From NCBI GenBank assembly GCA_049651845.1, contig JBASCW010000064.1, forward strand, positions 1-29,272: a stretch of DNA of 29,272 bases. Direction: 5' to 3'. This stretch comes from RBG-16-66-20 sp049651845 (GTDB lineage: Bacteria; Pseudomonadota; Gammaproteobacteria; Burkholderiales; SG8-39). The notes below the pieces were generated by a model. It had not been told where the DNA came from and did not search any database. It saw only the letters and a program-made list of their open reading frames with translations. The number at the start of each line of letters is the position of its first letter. Position 1 is the first letter of the stretch. The translations under genes were made by a program, and so were the position numbers. Of this stretch, positions 7,542 to 15,678 are shown piece after piece.

Positions 7542-8885
7542 ATGGCGAAGGATCCCATGCGCGAAGGCAGCCTCGAGGCCCCGACCCGGCACCCGCTCGA
7601 CTGGCGGAGCGCCGATTTCTACGACGCGGCGAAGCTCGACCAGGAGCTCGAGCGCGTCTTCGACATCTGCCACGGCTGCCGCCGCTGCGTGAACCTGTGC
7701 ACGTCCTTTCCCACGCTGTTCGACCTGGTGGACGGGTCGAAGACGATGGAGGTCGACGGCGTCGACAGGAAGGACTACTGGAAGGTCGTCGACCAATGCT
7801 ACCTGTGCGACACCTGCTACATGACCAAGTGCCCCTACGTGCCGCCGCATCCGTGGAACGTCGACTTCCCGCACCTGATGCTGCGCGCCAAGGCCGTCAA
7901 GTTCGGCAAGGGCGGCGCGCCGTTCCGCGACCGGATGCTCTCTTCGACCGATGCCATGGGCAGGCTGAGCACCATTCCGGTGGTGGTGCGGGTGGTGAAC
8001 GCGGTGAACAAGAATGGTCTTGCCCGCGATCTCCTGCACCAAACCTTGGGCGTTCACAAGGATCGAGAGCTGCCCGAGTATGCGAGCCGGAAATTTCGCT
8101 CGAACGCTCTTCAATCAAAGGCGTTCGAAGAAAAGAACGGCAAGAGCACACCGGGCAAGGTCGCCGTGTTCTCGACCTGCTACGTCAACTACAACGAGCC
8201 CGGCATGGGCCACGACCTGCTGGCGGTCCTCGCGCACAACGAGATCCCCTACGTGCTGGTCGAGAAGGAAGCCTGCTGCGGCATGCCGAAGCTGGAACTG
8301 GGTGATTTGAACGCGGTTCAGTCTTTAAAGGAAAAAAATATTCCAGGCCTGACGCGCTTGGCGCGCGAGGGCTACGCGATCCTCACGCCGATCCCGTCCT
8401 GCACGCTGATGTTCAAGCAGGAGCTGCCGCTCATGTTCCCCGAGGACGCCGACGTGCAGGCGGTCAAGGCGGCGATGTTCGACCCGTTCGAGTATTTCGT
8501 GCTGCGCGCCAAGGACGGGCTGCTGAAGAAGGACTTCAAGGGCGCGCTCGGCACGGTCGCGTACCACATCCCCTGCCACTCGCGCGTGCAGAACGTCGGC
8601 CAGAAGACGCGCGAGATGCTGGAGATGATCCCGGACACCGCGGTGACCACCGTGGAGCGCTGCGCGGGCCACGACGGCACCTGGGGCGTGAAGAAGGAAT
8701 ACTTCGACAACTCGATGAAGATCGGCCGGCCGGTGTTCCGCCAGCTCGCGGCCGCCGCGCCCGACTACGTGAGCTCGGACTGCCCGATCGCCGGCCGGCA
8801 CCTCATGCAGGGCATGGGCAAGGACGCCGGCCAGGCCGAGAAGGCCCACCCGCTCACGCTGCTGCGCAAGGCCTACGGCATCTAG
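7542..8885 (+). CDS. GlpC/HdrD-like Fe-S protein with two CCG-type domains
   Basis: A 447-residue protein. Two ferredoxin-type [4Fe-4S] motifs lie near residues 43-54 (CHGCRRCVNLC) and 87-98 (CYLCDTCYMTKC). Two cysteine-rich CCG-type domains follow: the first with FSTCYVNYN and EACCGMP, the second with YHIPCHSR and a variant ERCAGHDGTWG in which the second Cys of CCG is Ala. This is the architecture of GlpC and heterodisulfide-reductase D-like electron-transfer subunits. No flavoprotein partner (GlpA/GlpB, GlcD) is adjacent. Genes of this type are often next to rubrerythrin-like genes in proteobacteria; here a ferritin-like gene lies 5.4 kb away in the kor operon. It probably passes electrons from an unknown donor to a quinone or peroxide-reducing partner. 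Two AT-richer patches (8035-8125, 8290-8345) interrupt the usual GC-rich codon use. Confidence 0.9.
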   Translation: MAKDPMREGSLEAPTRHPLDWRSADFYDAAKLDQELERVFDICHGCRRCVNLCTSFPTLFDLVDGSKTMEVDGVDRKDYWKVVDQCYLCDTCYMTKCPYVPPHPWNVDFPHLMLRAKAVKFGKGGAPFRDRMLSSTDAMGRLSTIPVVVRVVNAVNKNGLARDLLHQTLGVHKDRELPEYASRKFRSNALQSKAFEEKNGKSTPGKVAVFSTCYVNYNEPGMGHDLLAVLAHNEIPYVLVEKEACCGMPKLELGDLNAVQSLKEKNIPGLTRLAREGYAILTPIPSCTLMFKQELPLMFPEDADVQAVKAAMFDPFEYFVLRAKDGLLKKDFKGALGTVAYHIPCHSRVQNVGQKTREMLEMIPDTAVTTVERCAGHDGTWGVKKEYFDNSMKIGRPVFRQLAAAAPDYVSSDCPIAGRHLMQGMGKDAGQAEKAHPLTLLRKAYGI

Positions 8886-8900
8886 CGGCGACAGCGCGCG

Positions 8901-11900
8901 CTAGTGATCCCGGCGCGCGGTTCCGCGTCCGCCGCGCGCGGCGTTGAAATCGAGCCTCTCCGGATCCTCGGGACGGCCGAATAGATAGCCCTGCGCGAAG
9001 GCACAGCCGTTCGCGTAGAGCACCTCGGCCTGCGCACGGGTCTCGACGCCTTCGGCGACCACGTGCATGTCCAGGCCGCGTGCCAGATCGATCACCGCGC
9101 GGCTGATGGCGAGGTCATCGGTGTCGCCTGGCAGGTCGCGCACGAAACTGCGGTCTAGCTTGAGGGTGTCGATCGGGAAGCGCTTGAGGTAGGCGAGCGA
9201 GGAGTAGCCGGTGCCGAAATCGTCCACCGAGAGCTGCACGCCCAGCCCCTTGAGCGCGCGCAGCGATCGCTCGGCGTGCGCCACGTCCTGCATCACCGCG
9301 CTCTCGGTGATCTCCAGCTTGACCAGCGCCGGGTCGATCTTCGACGCGGCGAGGGCGTCCCGCACGGCCTCGAGCAGTTTCGGGTCGCGGAACTGGCGCA
9401 CCGAGAGGTTGATGGAGACGAACAGCGGCTTGCTCCGGCCCTTGTTCCAAAGCGCCGCCTGGCGCGTTGCGGACTCGAGGATCCAGCGCCCGAGCGGCAC
9501 GATCAGGCCGGACTCCTCGGCCACCGGGATGAAGTCCAGGGGCGGGGTGACGCTGCCGTCCGCCCTGTGCCAGCGCACCAGCGCCTCGGCGCCGACCGGC
9601 TCGCCGCTGTCCAGGCGCACGATCGGCTGGTACTGGAGCCGGAACTCCTTCGCATCGAGCGCTCTGCGCATGTCCGCTTCGAGCGTCATGAACCGCACCA
9701 CGCGCTCGTTCATCTCGGTCGCGAAGAAGCGGTAGCCGTCGCGGCCCTGCTCCTTCATCCGGTACAGCGCGGCGTCCGCGTTGCGCAGCAGAGTCGCCGT
9801 GTCGGCGCCGTCCTTGGGGAATATCGCAACGCCCACGCTGGCCGAAAGGACGAACTCGTGCCCATCGATCCCGAGGGGCGCGCCAACGCTTTCCAGTATT
9901 TTCGCGGCGACTGCCGCCGCATCTTCCTCGCGCTTGAGATCGGCGAGCACGATCACGAACTCGTCGCCGCCCATGCGCGCCACCGTGTCGCCGGTGCGGA
10001 CCACGCTGGCGAGCCGCGCGCCCACCGCGGCGATCACGCTGTCTCCCATCACGTGCCCGAGGCTGTCGTTGATTCGTTTCAGGTGGTCGAGGTCGAGGTA
10101 CAGCACCGCGACCGGAAGCTTGACGCGCTCGGCCTTGACGATGGCCTGCGAGAGGCGGTCGTTGAGCAGGTTGCGGTTGGGCAGCCCGGTCAGAGTGTCG
10201 TAGTTGGCATGCCGCTCGATTTCCTGCTCGTAGCGAACCCGGTCGGTAACGTCGCTGCCGGCGCTCACGTAGTGCGTCACGTGCCCTTCTTCGTCGCGCA
10301 CCGGCGCAATCCGCACCTCCAGCCAGAACATCGTTCCGTCCTTGCGATAGTTGCGGATCCTCGCCGAGCCCTCGCGTTCCTCGCGCAGCGCGCTGCGCAG
10401 CGCTTCCAGCCCCGGCTGGTCGGTGTCATCGCCATGCAGAAAGCGCGGGCTCCTGCCGATCGCCTCGGCGGCCGCGTAGCCGGTCATGCGCTCGAACGCC
10501 GGATTGACGTATGCGACCTCGAACCCGCCGGCCGCCGATGCCGTGATCATGACCGCGTTGACGCTCGATTCGAGCGCGCGATTGCGCAGGCGCAGCGCCT
10601 CTTCCGAGCGCCGCCGCGACGTCACATCGAGCGCCAGGACAAAAATGCCGAGCGCCTGCCCAGCCTCGCTGAGGTGGGGGACCAGGGTCACATCGACCTG
10701 TCGCGTCCTGCCGCTGCGCCGGCGGTGCGTGCGCACATAGTTGATCGTCTCGCCCGCCATGGCCCGTCCGAAGGAGTCCGAGACCGCGCGCCAGGTTTCG
10801 GCGCCGAGAAACTCGGCGGCGCTCTTGCCCTTGACGGCCTCGCCCTCGCCGTAGAACTCGATGTAGCTGCGGTTGGCGTAGCGGTAGCGATAGTCCGAAC
10901 CGATGTAGGCGATCATCGCCGGCACGTTGTCCGCTACGAGGCGGAACTGCTGCTCGGCTTCGCGGGCCTCCGACTCCGCCTGGCGCGATTGAGTGACGTC
11001 GCGGATGAACGTGTAGACGCCGAGCACCTGCGCTGCATTGCCGCGATGGGGCACCAGCGACACATCGACATGGCGCAGCGAGCCGTCGGCGCGGCGCCGC
11101 ACGGCCGTGTAGTCCACGGCTTCCCCGCTCAGTGCCCGCTCCACACCCGGGCGAACGGAAGCAAACGCGGCCGCACCCAGCACCTCGGCCATCGGCCTGC
11201 CTTCCACCGAACCCAGCTTGCCAACGTAGAAATCGACGAACTGCCGGTTGGCGTACCGGAAGCGGTACCCGGCATCGGAGTAGGCGATCATCGCCGGCAC
11301 GTTGTCCGCGAACAGGCGCAGCCGCTCGGCCCCTTCGCGCGAGGCCCGCTCGCCCAGTACTCGCGAGGTCACGTCGGTGATGTAGCCCTCGAGCGCGAGC
11401 AGTTGGCCCGACTCGGCGTAGACGCCCGCGCCCCGTTCCCAGACCCACTTCTCGGTGCCGTCCCTTGCGCGGATGCGGTACTGCAACTCGAACGGCTGGC
11501 GCTCGGCCAAGGCCTCCTGCACCTCGCGCCAGACCTGGTCGCGGTCCTCGTCGTGAATGAGGTCGGCATAGGCGAGCGTGCGGTTGCCGATGAAATCCCC
11601 GGGTGCGTAACCGGTCAGCTCGGCACAGCCCTCGCTCGCGAATTCGAGCGTCCATTGCGGGTCGTTGGCGCAGCGGTACACCATCCCCGGCAGATTGCGC
11701 ATGAGTGCGCCGCGCACCCGTTCGTGTTCGCGCAGCGCGAGTTCCGCACGCTTGCGTTGCGTGATGTTCCTGCCGACGCCGCGGTAGCCGCGAAAACGGC
11801 CCGCGGCATCGAAGATCGGCCTGCCGCTGGTGCTGATCCAGCGGCTCTCGCCCGAGGGCAGCCGACGCTCGATCTCCAGGTCGCGGAACTCGCGCTGCGC

Positions 11901-13364
11901 GACCAGGTCGGCGCGGTGCCTGCCCCAGTCGGCTTCGGACATGTTCGATGCCGGCAGTTCCCAGCGCGTCTTGCCGATGACGCTCTCGACCGTGCCGGCG
12001 CGCTGTTCCCACAGCATGCCGATGCGCTTGGTGAAGCGGAAGTTCTCGTCCTGCTCCCAGTAGTAGTCGCTCGTCAGTTCCGCCATCGCGCGGAAGCGCT
12101 GCTCGCTTTCCGCGAGCTCCGTGCTGCCGCGCAAGCGCTCGAGCTCGACGCCGGCGCGCGCCGCGAAGATGCGCATCACGGTCCGCGCGCTCGCCTCGTC
12201 GGCGAGCGGCTTGGCGTCCACGATCGCGAGCACACCGAGCGCGGCTCCCGAGCTGCTGTGCAGTCGCAGGCCGAATACGCACTCGGCCTGCAGCGCCAGC
12301 AGATTCTGCGCATCGGGGAACCGTGCGCCCGCTCCCGCCGGCACCAGAACCTCGCCAGCGCCCGCCGCGACCTCGCACGGCGTCCCGGCCATGCGGTATT
12401 CGAAGTTGGGCGCGTAATCCGCGCCATTCCAGAGCGCGAGCGTGCGCACGAGCTCTGCGCCTGGCCGCGGCAATTCGCAGATGAACGCGCAGCGCACGTC
12501 GAGCGCGAGCGCGAGATTCTTCACCAGCGCACGCAGGAACGCCTCGCCGATCTGCGCCGCGGTGCCTTCGAGAATTCCGCGCAGCAGCCTCTCGGCGCGG
12601 CGGCGCTCGCGCAGGTCGCGCAAGCCGCAGCAGATGAGCCGCTCGCCGTCGAGCTGCACGGGCCCGAGGCTGATCTCGATTGGGATTTCGCGGCTATCCT
12701 TGTGGCGCGCCGCGAGCTCCAGGCCGAGGCCCATCGGGCGCGCCTGCGGCGCGGCGGCGAAGCTCTCGCGCAACGCCACGTGGCGCTCGCGCAGGCGGCC
12801 GGGCACGAGCAGCTCGATCGGCTGGCCGAGAACCTCGCTCTCCCGATACCCGAGCAGCCGCTCGGCGAGGGCGTTGAAATGCTGAATCGTACCGTCGTCG
12901 CGAACCACGAGCATGGGATCGGGCGAGGAATCGACCAGCGCACGCAGTTCACGCTGGCGCCGGCTGCGCGCCTCCTCCAGCTCACGGGCGACGATGGAAC
13001 CGAGCCGCGCAGCCACCGTCGGGCCGAGAACCGCGCGCACTCCCGACCGGATCAGCTGTTCGGCATGCGCCTCATCGATGCGCGAGTAGACCGCAAAAGC
13101 CGGAACGCGCTCGCCGAATTGCCGTGCCCGGTCGGAAATGCCCGGTTCCTTCGCAGCCGCGACGCCCGGCTCGAATACGAGCGCATCCCAGTGCCGGGCC
13201 TCGAGCGCTTCCCGCAGCGCGTCCGCCGACCGGACGCGCAGCGGCTCTACATCGAATTCGAGCGCCAGCGACGCAAGCGCGGCCCGGTACAGCGTATCGT
13301 CGCGAACGGCCAGCAATGCGCGCAACCGCGTGCGTGTCTCGGATCCGGATGCACTGATCGTCAT
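8901..13364 (-). CDS. Multi-PAS/GAF sensor with GGDEF and EAL domains (cyclic-di-GMP turnover)
   Basis: A 1487-residue cytosolic protein with no membrane segments. Approximate layout: degenerate receiver-like domain 1-125; PAS1 137-255; GAF 262-415; PAS2 419-545; PAS3 549-675; PAS4 680-800; PAS5 806-925; PAS6 926-1050; GGDEF 1075-1225; EAL 1235-1475. The diguanylate cyclase motif is intact (MGGDEF, residues 1131-1136), as is the phosphodiesterase motif (GAEALVRW, EAL at 1260-1262, with DDFGTGYSSL further on). Either activity may therefore exist. The receiver-like region lacks an obvious phospho-acceptor Asp context. PAS4 and PAS5 are near duplicates (both contain ADNVPAMIAY). It is a single gene, with convergent and same-strand neighbours unrelated to it. 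A 9-bp stem encloses the start codon. The input signal is unknown; redox or aromatic sensing by a PAS domain is only a possibility. Confidence 0.94.
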   Translation of the reverse strand: MTISASGSETRTRLRALLAVRDDTLYRAALASLALEFDVEPLRVRSADALREALEARHWDALVFEPGVAAAKEPGISDRARQFGERVPAFAVYSRIDEAHAEQLIRSGVRAVLGPTVAARLGSIVARELEEARSRRQRELRALVDSSPDPMLVVRDDGTIQHFNALAERLLGYRESEVLGQPIELLVPGRLRERHVALRESFAAAPQARPMGLGLELAARHKDSREIPIEISLGPVQLDGERLICCGLRDLRERRRAERLLRGILEGTAAQIGEAFLRALVKNLALALDVRCAFICELPRPGAELVRTLALWNGADYAPNFEYRMAGTPCEVAAGAGEVLVPAGAGARFPDAQNLLALQAECVFGLRLHSSSGAALGVLAIVDAKPLADEASARTVMRIFAARAGVELERLRGSTELAESEQRFRAMAELTSDYYWEQDENFRFTKRIGMLWEQRAGTVESVIGKTRWELPASNMSEADWGRHRADLVAQREFRDLEIERRLPSGESRWISTSGRPIFDAAGRFRGYRGVGRNITQRKRAELALREHERVRGALMRNLPGMVYRCANDPQWTLEFASEGCAELTGYAPGDFIGNRTLAYADLIHDEDRDQVWREVQEALAERQPFELQYRIRARDGTEKWVWERGAGVYAESGQLLALEGYITDVTSRVLGERASREGAERLRLFADNVPAMIAYSDAGYRFRYANRQFVDFYVGKLGSVEGRPMAEVLGAAAFASVRPGVERALSGEAVDYTAVRRRADGSLRHVDVSLVPHRGNAAQVLGVYTFIRDVTQSRQAESEAREAEQQFRLVADNVPAMIAYIGSDYRYRYANRSYIEFYGEGEAVKGKSAAEFLGAETWRAVSDSFGRAMAGETINYVRTHRRRSGRTRQVDVTLVPHLSEAGQALGIFVLALDVTSRRRSEEALRLRNRALESSVNAVMITASAAGGFEVAYVNPAFERMTGYAAAEAIGRSPRFLHGDDTDQPGLEALRSALREEREGSARIRNYRKDGTMFWLEVRIAPVRDEEGHVTHYVSAGSDVTDRVRYEQEIERHANYDTLTGLPNRNLLNDRLSQAIVKAERVKLPVAVLYLDLDHLKRINDSLGHVMGDSVIAAVGARLASVVRTGDTVARMGGDEFVIVLADLKREEDAAAVAAKILESVGAPLGIDGHEFVLSASVGVAIFPKDGADTATLLRNADAALYRMKEQGRDGYRFFATEMNERVVRFMTLEADMRRALDAKEFRLQYQPIVRLDSGEPVGAEALVRWHRADGSVTPPLDFIPVAEESGLIVPLGRWILESATRQAALWNKGRSKPLFVSINLSVRQFRDPKLLEAVRDALAASKIDPALVKLEITESAVMQDVAHAERSLRALKGLGVQLSVDDFGTGYSSLAYLKRFPIDTLKLDRSFVRDLPGDTDDLAISRAVIDLARGLDMHVVAEGVETRAQAEVLYANGCAFAQGYLFGRPEDPERLDFNAARGGRGTARRDH

Positions 13365-13385
13365 CGTTCCAGCTCAACGATCAGT
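13353..13385 (-). promoter_or_regulatory. Perfect 9-bp inverted repeat enclosing the PAS-GGDEF-EAL start codon
   Basis: ACTGATCGT at 13353-13361 and its exact complement ACGATCAGT at 13377-13385 are separated by 15 bp. In the mRNA of the minus-strand gene the 5' arm lies upstream, the loop holds the weak Shine-Dalgarno (GGAACG) and the AUG (13364-13362), and the 3' arm is codons 2-4. The hairpin could occlude initiation, or the dyad could be a protein operator. Function is inferred from position alone. Confidence 0.45.
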
Positions 13386-13545
13386 CTACTCTTCCGCAGC
13401 TCGCGGACGAGTCCAGCCACGTCAATCGGCGCAGAGAAGTGTGAGAGAAAGTGAGGAAGCGATCGGCGGCTCTGCGCCACGCATCGATTGTTATCCGGTC
13501 GTCCTGAGAAATCCGATTTCCTCTGCCGCGTGCGCTGGCGCGCCC

Positions 13546-14247
13546 TCAGCCGTGCATGGTGAGGCCGCCGGAGACGCTCAGTACCTGGCCGGTGATGAAG
13601 TCAGCGTCGTCGCTGGCGAAAAACAGCACCGCGCCCGGAATGTCCTCCGGCTTGCCGAGCCGGCCGATCGGGATCGCGCGCCGATAGGCCTCGCGCAGCT
13701 TGTCGGGATTGCCGGCGCCCTGCATGAAGGCCTCCAGCATGCCGGTCTCGGTGAGGCCGGGGCAGACCACGTTCAGGCGCACGCCCTTGCCCGCGAGCTC
13801 GCGCGCGAGTGTCTTGGTGAGCGCGATGATGCCGCCCTTGCAGGCCGAGTACGGCGCCTCGCCCGAGGAGCCGACGCGCCCGGCGTCGGAGGCGATGTTC
13901 ACCACCTTGCCGCCGCCGCGCTCGACCATGCCCGGCAGCACGCAATGCATCAGGTTCATCGCGCCGATGAGGTTGATAGAGATGATTTTCTGCCAGAACG
14001 CGGGATCGCTCTTCAGGAACGGCTTGAACATGTCCCAGCCCGCGTTGTTGACCAGGATGTCGACCGGGCCGGCGCCGGCCACCGCCTTCTGCACGGCCGC
14101 GTAGTCGGTGATGTCGACCTTCGGCTCGCCGTTCAGGTCGAAGACCACCACCTTCGCGCCCTCGGCGCGGAAGCGCTCGACGATCGCGGCGCCGATGCCT
14201 GCAGCGCCCCCGGTGACGATCACGGTCTTGCCCTTCAGTCCTTTCAT
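13546..14247 (-). CDS. BadH-like short-chain dehydrogenase (alicyclic 2-hydroxyacyl-CoA dehydrogenase candidate)
   Basis: A 233-residue SDR. Cofactor motif TGGAAGIG at residues 12-19; a VFDLNGE stretch after beta2 with an acidic residue favouring NAD over NADP; NNAGWDMFKPF; catalytic Ser in NIASDAGRVGSSGEA and YSACK (Tyr/Lys); C-terminal GQVLSVSGGLTMHG. The NNAGWD-FKPF, RVGSSGEA and QVLSVSGGLTM signatures are those I recall from BadH of Rhodopseudomonas palustris, which oxidises 2-hydroxycyclohexanecarboxyl-CoA. It is about 20 residues shorter than BadH, missing a helix between beta2 and beta3. Start: ATG at 14247 with GGAGA upstream. It ends the korA-korB-ferritin operon, 73 bp after the ferritin-like gene, opposite the bcr operon. 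Because no Had dehydrogenase is present here, it may oxidise 6-hydroxycyclohex-1-ene-1-carbonyl-CoA; this is inference. Another hydroxyacyl-CoA role is possible. Confidence 0.85.
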   Translation of the reverse strand: MKGLKGKTVIVTGGAAGIGAAIVERFRAEGAKVVVFDLNGEPKVDITDYAAVQKAVAGAGPVDILVNNAGWDMFKPFLKSDPAFWQKIISINLIGAMNLMHCVLPGMVERGGGKVVNIASDAGRVGSSGEAPYSACKGGIIALTKTLARELAGKGVRLNVVCPGLTETGMLEAFMQGAGNPDKLREAYRRAIPIGRLGKPEDIPGAVLFFASDDADFITGQVLSVSGGLTMHG

Positions 14248-14320
14248 ATGCGCTTCTCCGCTGGTATCACGGCAGTGTCCTCGAATTCGATCTTACCCGG
14301 CGCCGCGGGCAGCAGCGCCT

Positions 14321-14827
14321 TCATTCGCTCATCCGCGGCGGATCGGGATCGTGGTCCCAGTCGGCCGGCGGCCGCGGCACGCGCGCCATCCATTCGCGGA
14401 TCAGCCGCACGTGTTCGCGTTCCTCTTCGGCCATCTCGGCGGCCGCCGCGCGCACGCTCTCCGGCACTTCGCCCGCGGCGATATTCTCGAAATGCTTCTG
14501 TGCGCGCTGCTCGCAGTCCAGCGCGAGCTCGAGCGCATGGAACGGCTGCATCAGGTAATGCACCGCGTCCAGCGGCGCGGCCTCGGGCCCTTCGCCTTCG
14601 GGCCAGACACTGGGCGCCGGCAGGTCCGGCACGCTGGGCCAGCCCATTTCCTCGAGGATGCGCTTGGCGTGCAGCCCCTCGATCGCCGCGAGCTTGCGAA
14701 ACAGCTCCGCGACGCCGCGGTTGTTGTGCGCGTCGAGCTGCTCGGCGAACTGCGTGTAGCGCTCGGTCGCCTCGAGCTCCATCGTGTAGGCCTGCGCCAT
14801 GAAATCGGCGTACTCGTCCTTAGCCAT
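14321..14827 (-). CDS. Ferritin-like/rubrerythrin-family diiron protein
   Basis: A 168-residue protein with two helical pairs carrying carboxylate and histidine ligands: ELEATERYTQFAEQ with IEGLHAKR (ExxH), then ELALDCEQRAQKHFE with EEEREHVR (ExxH). This is the four-helix diiron fold of rubrerythrins, but no C-terminal rubredoxin CxxC domain is present, so it needs an outside electron donor if it reduces peroxide. The ATG overlaps the end of korB by 8 bp (stop TAA within the first codons), so the two are translationally coupled. Inferred role: protecting the oxygen-sensitive KorAB/ferredoxin/benzoyl-CoA reductase system from peroxide or oxygen. A demethoxyubiquinone-hydroxylase or bacterioferritin identity does not fit the length and motif spacing. 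Confidence 0.83.
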   Translation of the reverse strand: MAKDEYADFMAQAYTMELEATERYTQFAEQLDAHNNRGVAELFRKLAAIEGLHAKRILEEMGWPSVPDLPAPSVWPEGEGPEAAPLDAVHYLMQPFHALELALDCEQRAQKHFENIAAGEVPESVRAAAAEMAEEEREHVRLIREWMARVPRPPADWDHDPDPPRMSE

Positions 14828-15668
14828 CGCGGGCTCCCTCGAGTTCGAACCTGCGCGCCAGGCCGGCGACCGTCGCGCTCGCCGGCACCGCTCCTCGATA
14901 GGGCGCGCGCTTGCCCTTGTAGAGCACGCCGATGTTGAAGCCGTCGTCGGTCATGATGCGGCGCGCCGCGCGCGCCGGATCGTCGGTCGGCGCGACCGGC
15001 GCCGGATGCGCCCGTTCCTTCCACGAGCGCTGGTCGGGCCGGAAGGTGACGCAGGGCGAGAGCACCTCGACGAACGAGAAGCCCGGGTGGCGCACCGCCT
15101 CGGCGAGGATCGCGGCGGTGCCGTTCGGGTCGCCCGAGAACGCGCGCGCGACGAAATTGGCGCCCGAGGCGAGCGCGATCACCAGCGGATGGAATTCGCG
15201 CACGCCGGAGCCCCCGGGCGACAGTTTCGAGTCCCAGTCGGGCTCGGTGGTCGGAGACGCCTGCCCCTTGGTCATGCCGTAGACGTGGTTGTCCATGACG
15301 ATGTAGGTCAGGTCGACGTTGCGCCGGCAGGCGTGCAGGAAATGGTTGCCGCCGATCGAATAGCCATCGCCGTCGCCGCTCGCCACCAGCACCGTGAGAT
15401 CGGGGCGCGCGACCTTGAGTCCGGTGGCCGCCGCGAGCGAACGCCCGTGTACGCCGTGAAAGCCGTAGCAGGCGGTGTAGGCCGGGATGCGCGACGAGCA
15501 ACCGATTCCCGACACCACCGCGACGTTCTCCGGGCGCAACTCGAGCATGGCGAGCGCCTTGGTGACCGAGGAGAGCACCGAGTAGTCGCCGCAACCCGGG
15601 CACCAGATCGGCTTGTAGTCCGACTTGAAGTCTTTCGCCGTAAGCGGCGCAGCCTGAGGGGCGTTCAC
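14820..15668 (-). CDS. korB: 2-oxoacid:ferredoxin oxidoreductase, beta subunit (KorB type)
   Basis: A 282-residue protein from a GTG start 10 bp after the korA stop. The thiamine-diphosphate/Mg site is visible as SGDGDGYSIGGNH (residues ~97-109). Cysteines for one [4Fe-4S] cluster lie at 23 and 26 (WCPGCGDYSVL), 57 (GIGCSS) and near 210 (LSPCVTFRPDQ). It lacks an extra ferredoxin domain, as expected for KorB/PorB of the two-subunit type. Together with KorA it decarboxylates a 2-oxoacid oxidatively with CoA and reduces ferredoxin. In Azoarcus evansii a related Kor enzyme was proposed to regenerate reduced ferredoxin for benzoyl-CoA reductase. The position here, divergent from bcr, supports the same job. 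2-Oxoglutarate is the likeliest substrate; pyruvate cannot be excluded. Confidence 0.92.
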   Translation of the reverse strand: MNAPQAAPLTAKDFKSDYKPIWCPGCGDYSVLSSVTKALAMLELRPENVAVVSGIGCSSRIPAYTACYGFHGVHGRSLAAATGLKVARPDLTVLVASGDGDGYSIGGNHFLHACRRNVDLTYIVMDNHVYGMTKGQASPTTEPDWDSKLSPGGSGVREFHPLVIALASGANFVARAFSGDPNGTAAILAEAVRHPGFSFVEVLSPCVTFRPDQRSWKERAHPAPVAPTDDPARAARRIMTDDGFNIGVLYKGKRAPYRGAVPASATVAGLARRFELEGARDG

Positions 15669-15678
15669 GCTTGCAGCC

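Noticed and set aside
8886..8900. Possible bidirectional terminator between the convergent Fe-S and PAS genes
   Set aside because: Only 15 bp of GC-repetitive sequence; no stem with a T-tract can be supported.
9276..13454. 1392-residue plus-strand open frame opposite the PAS-GGDEF-EAL gene
   Set aside because: Shadow frame: the opposite strand has continuous recognisable domains with intact GGDEF and EAL motifs, and this product resembles nothing.
13508..13520. Palindrome GAAATCCGATTTC between the SDR and the PAS gene
   Set aside because: Six-base arms with a one-base centre cannot form a hairpin terminator, there is no T-run, and it matches no operator known to me.
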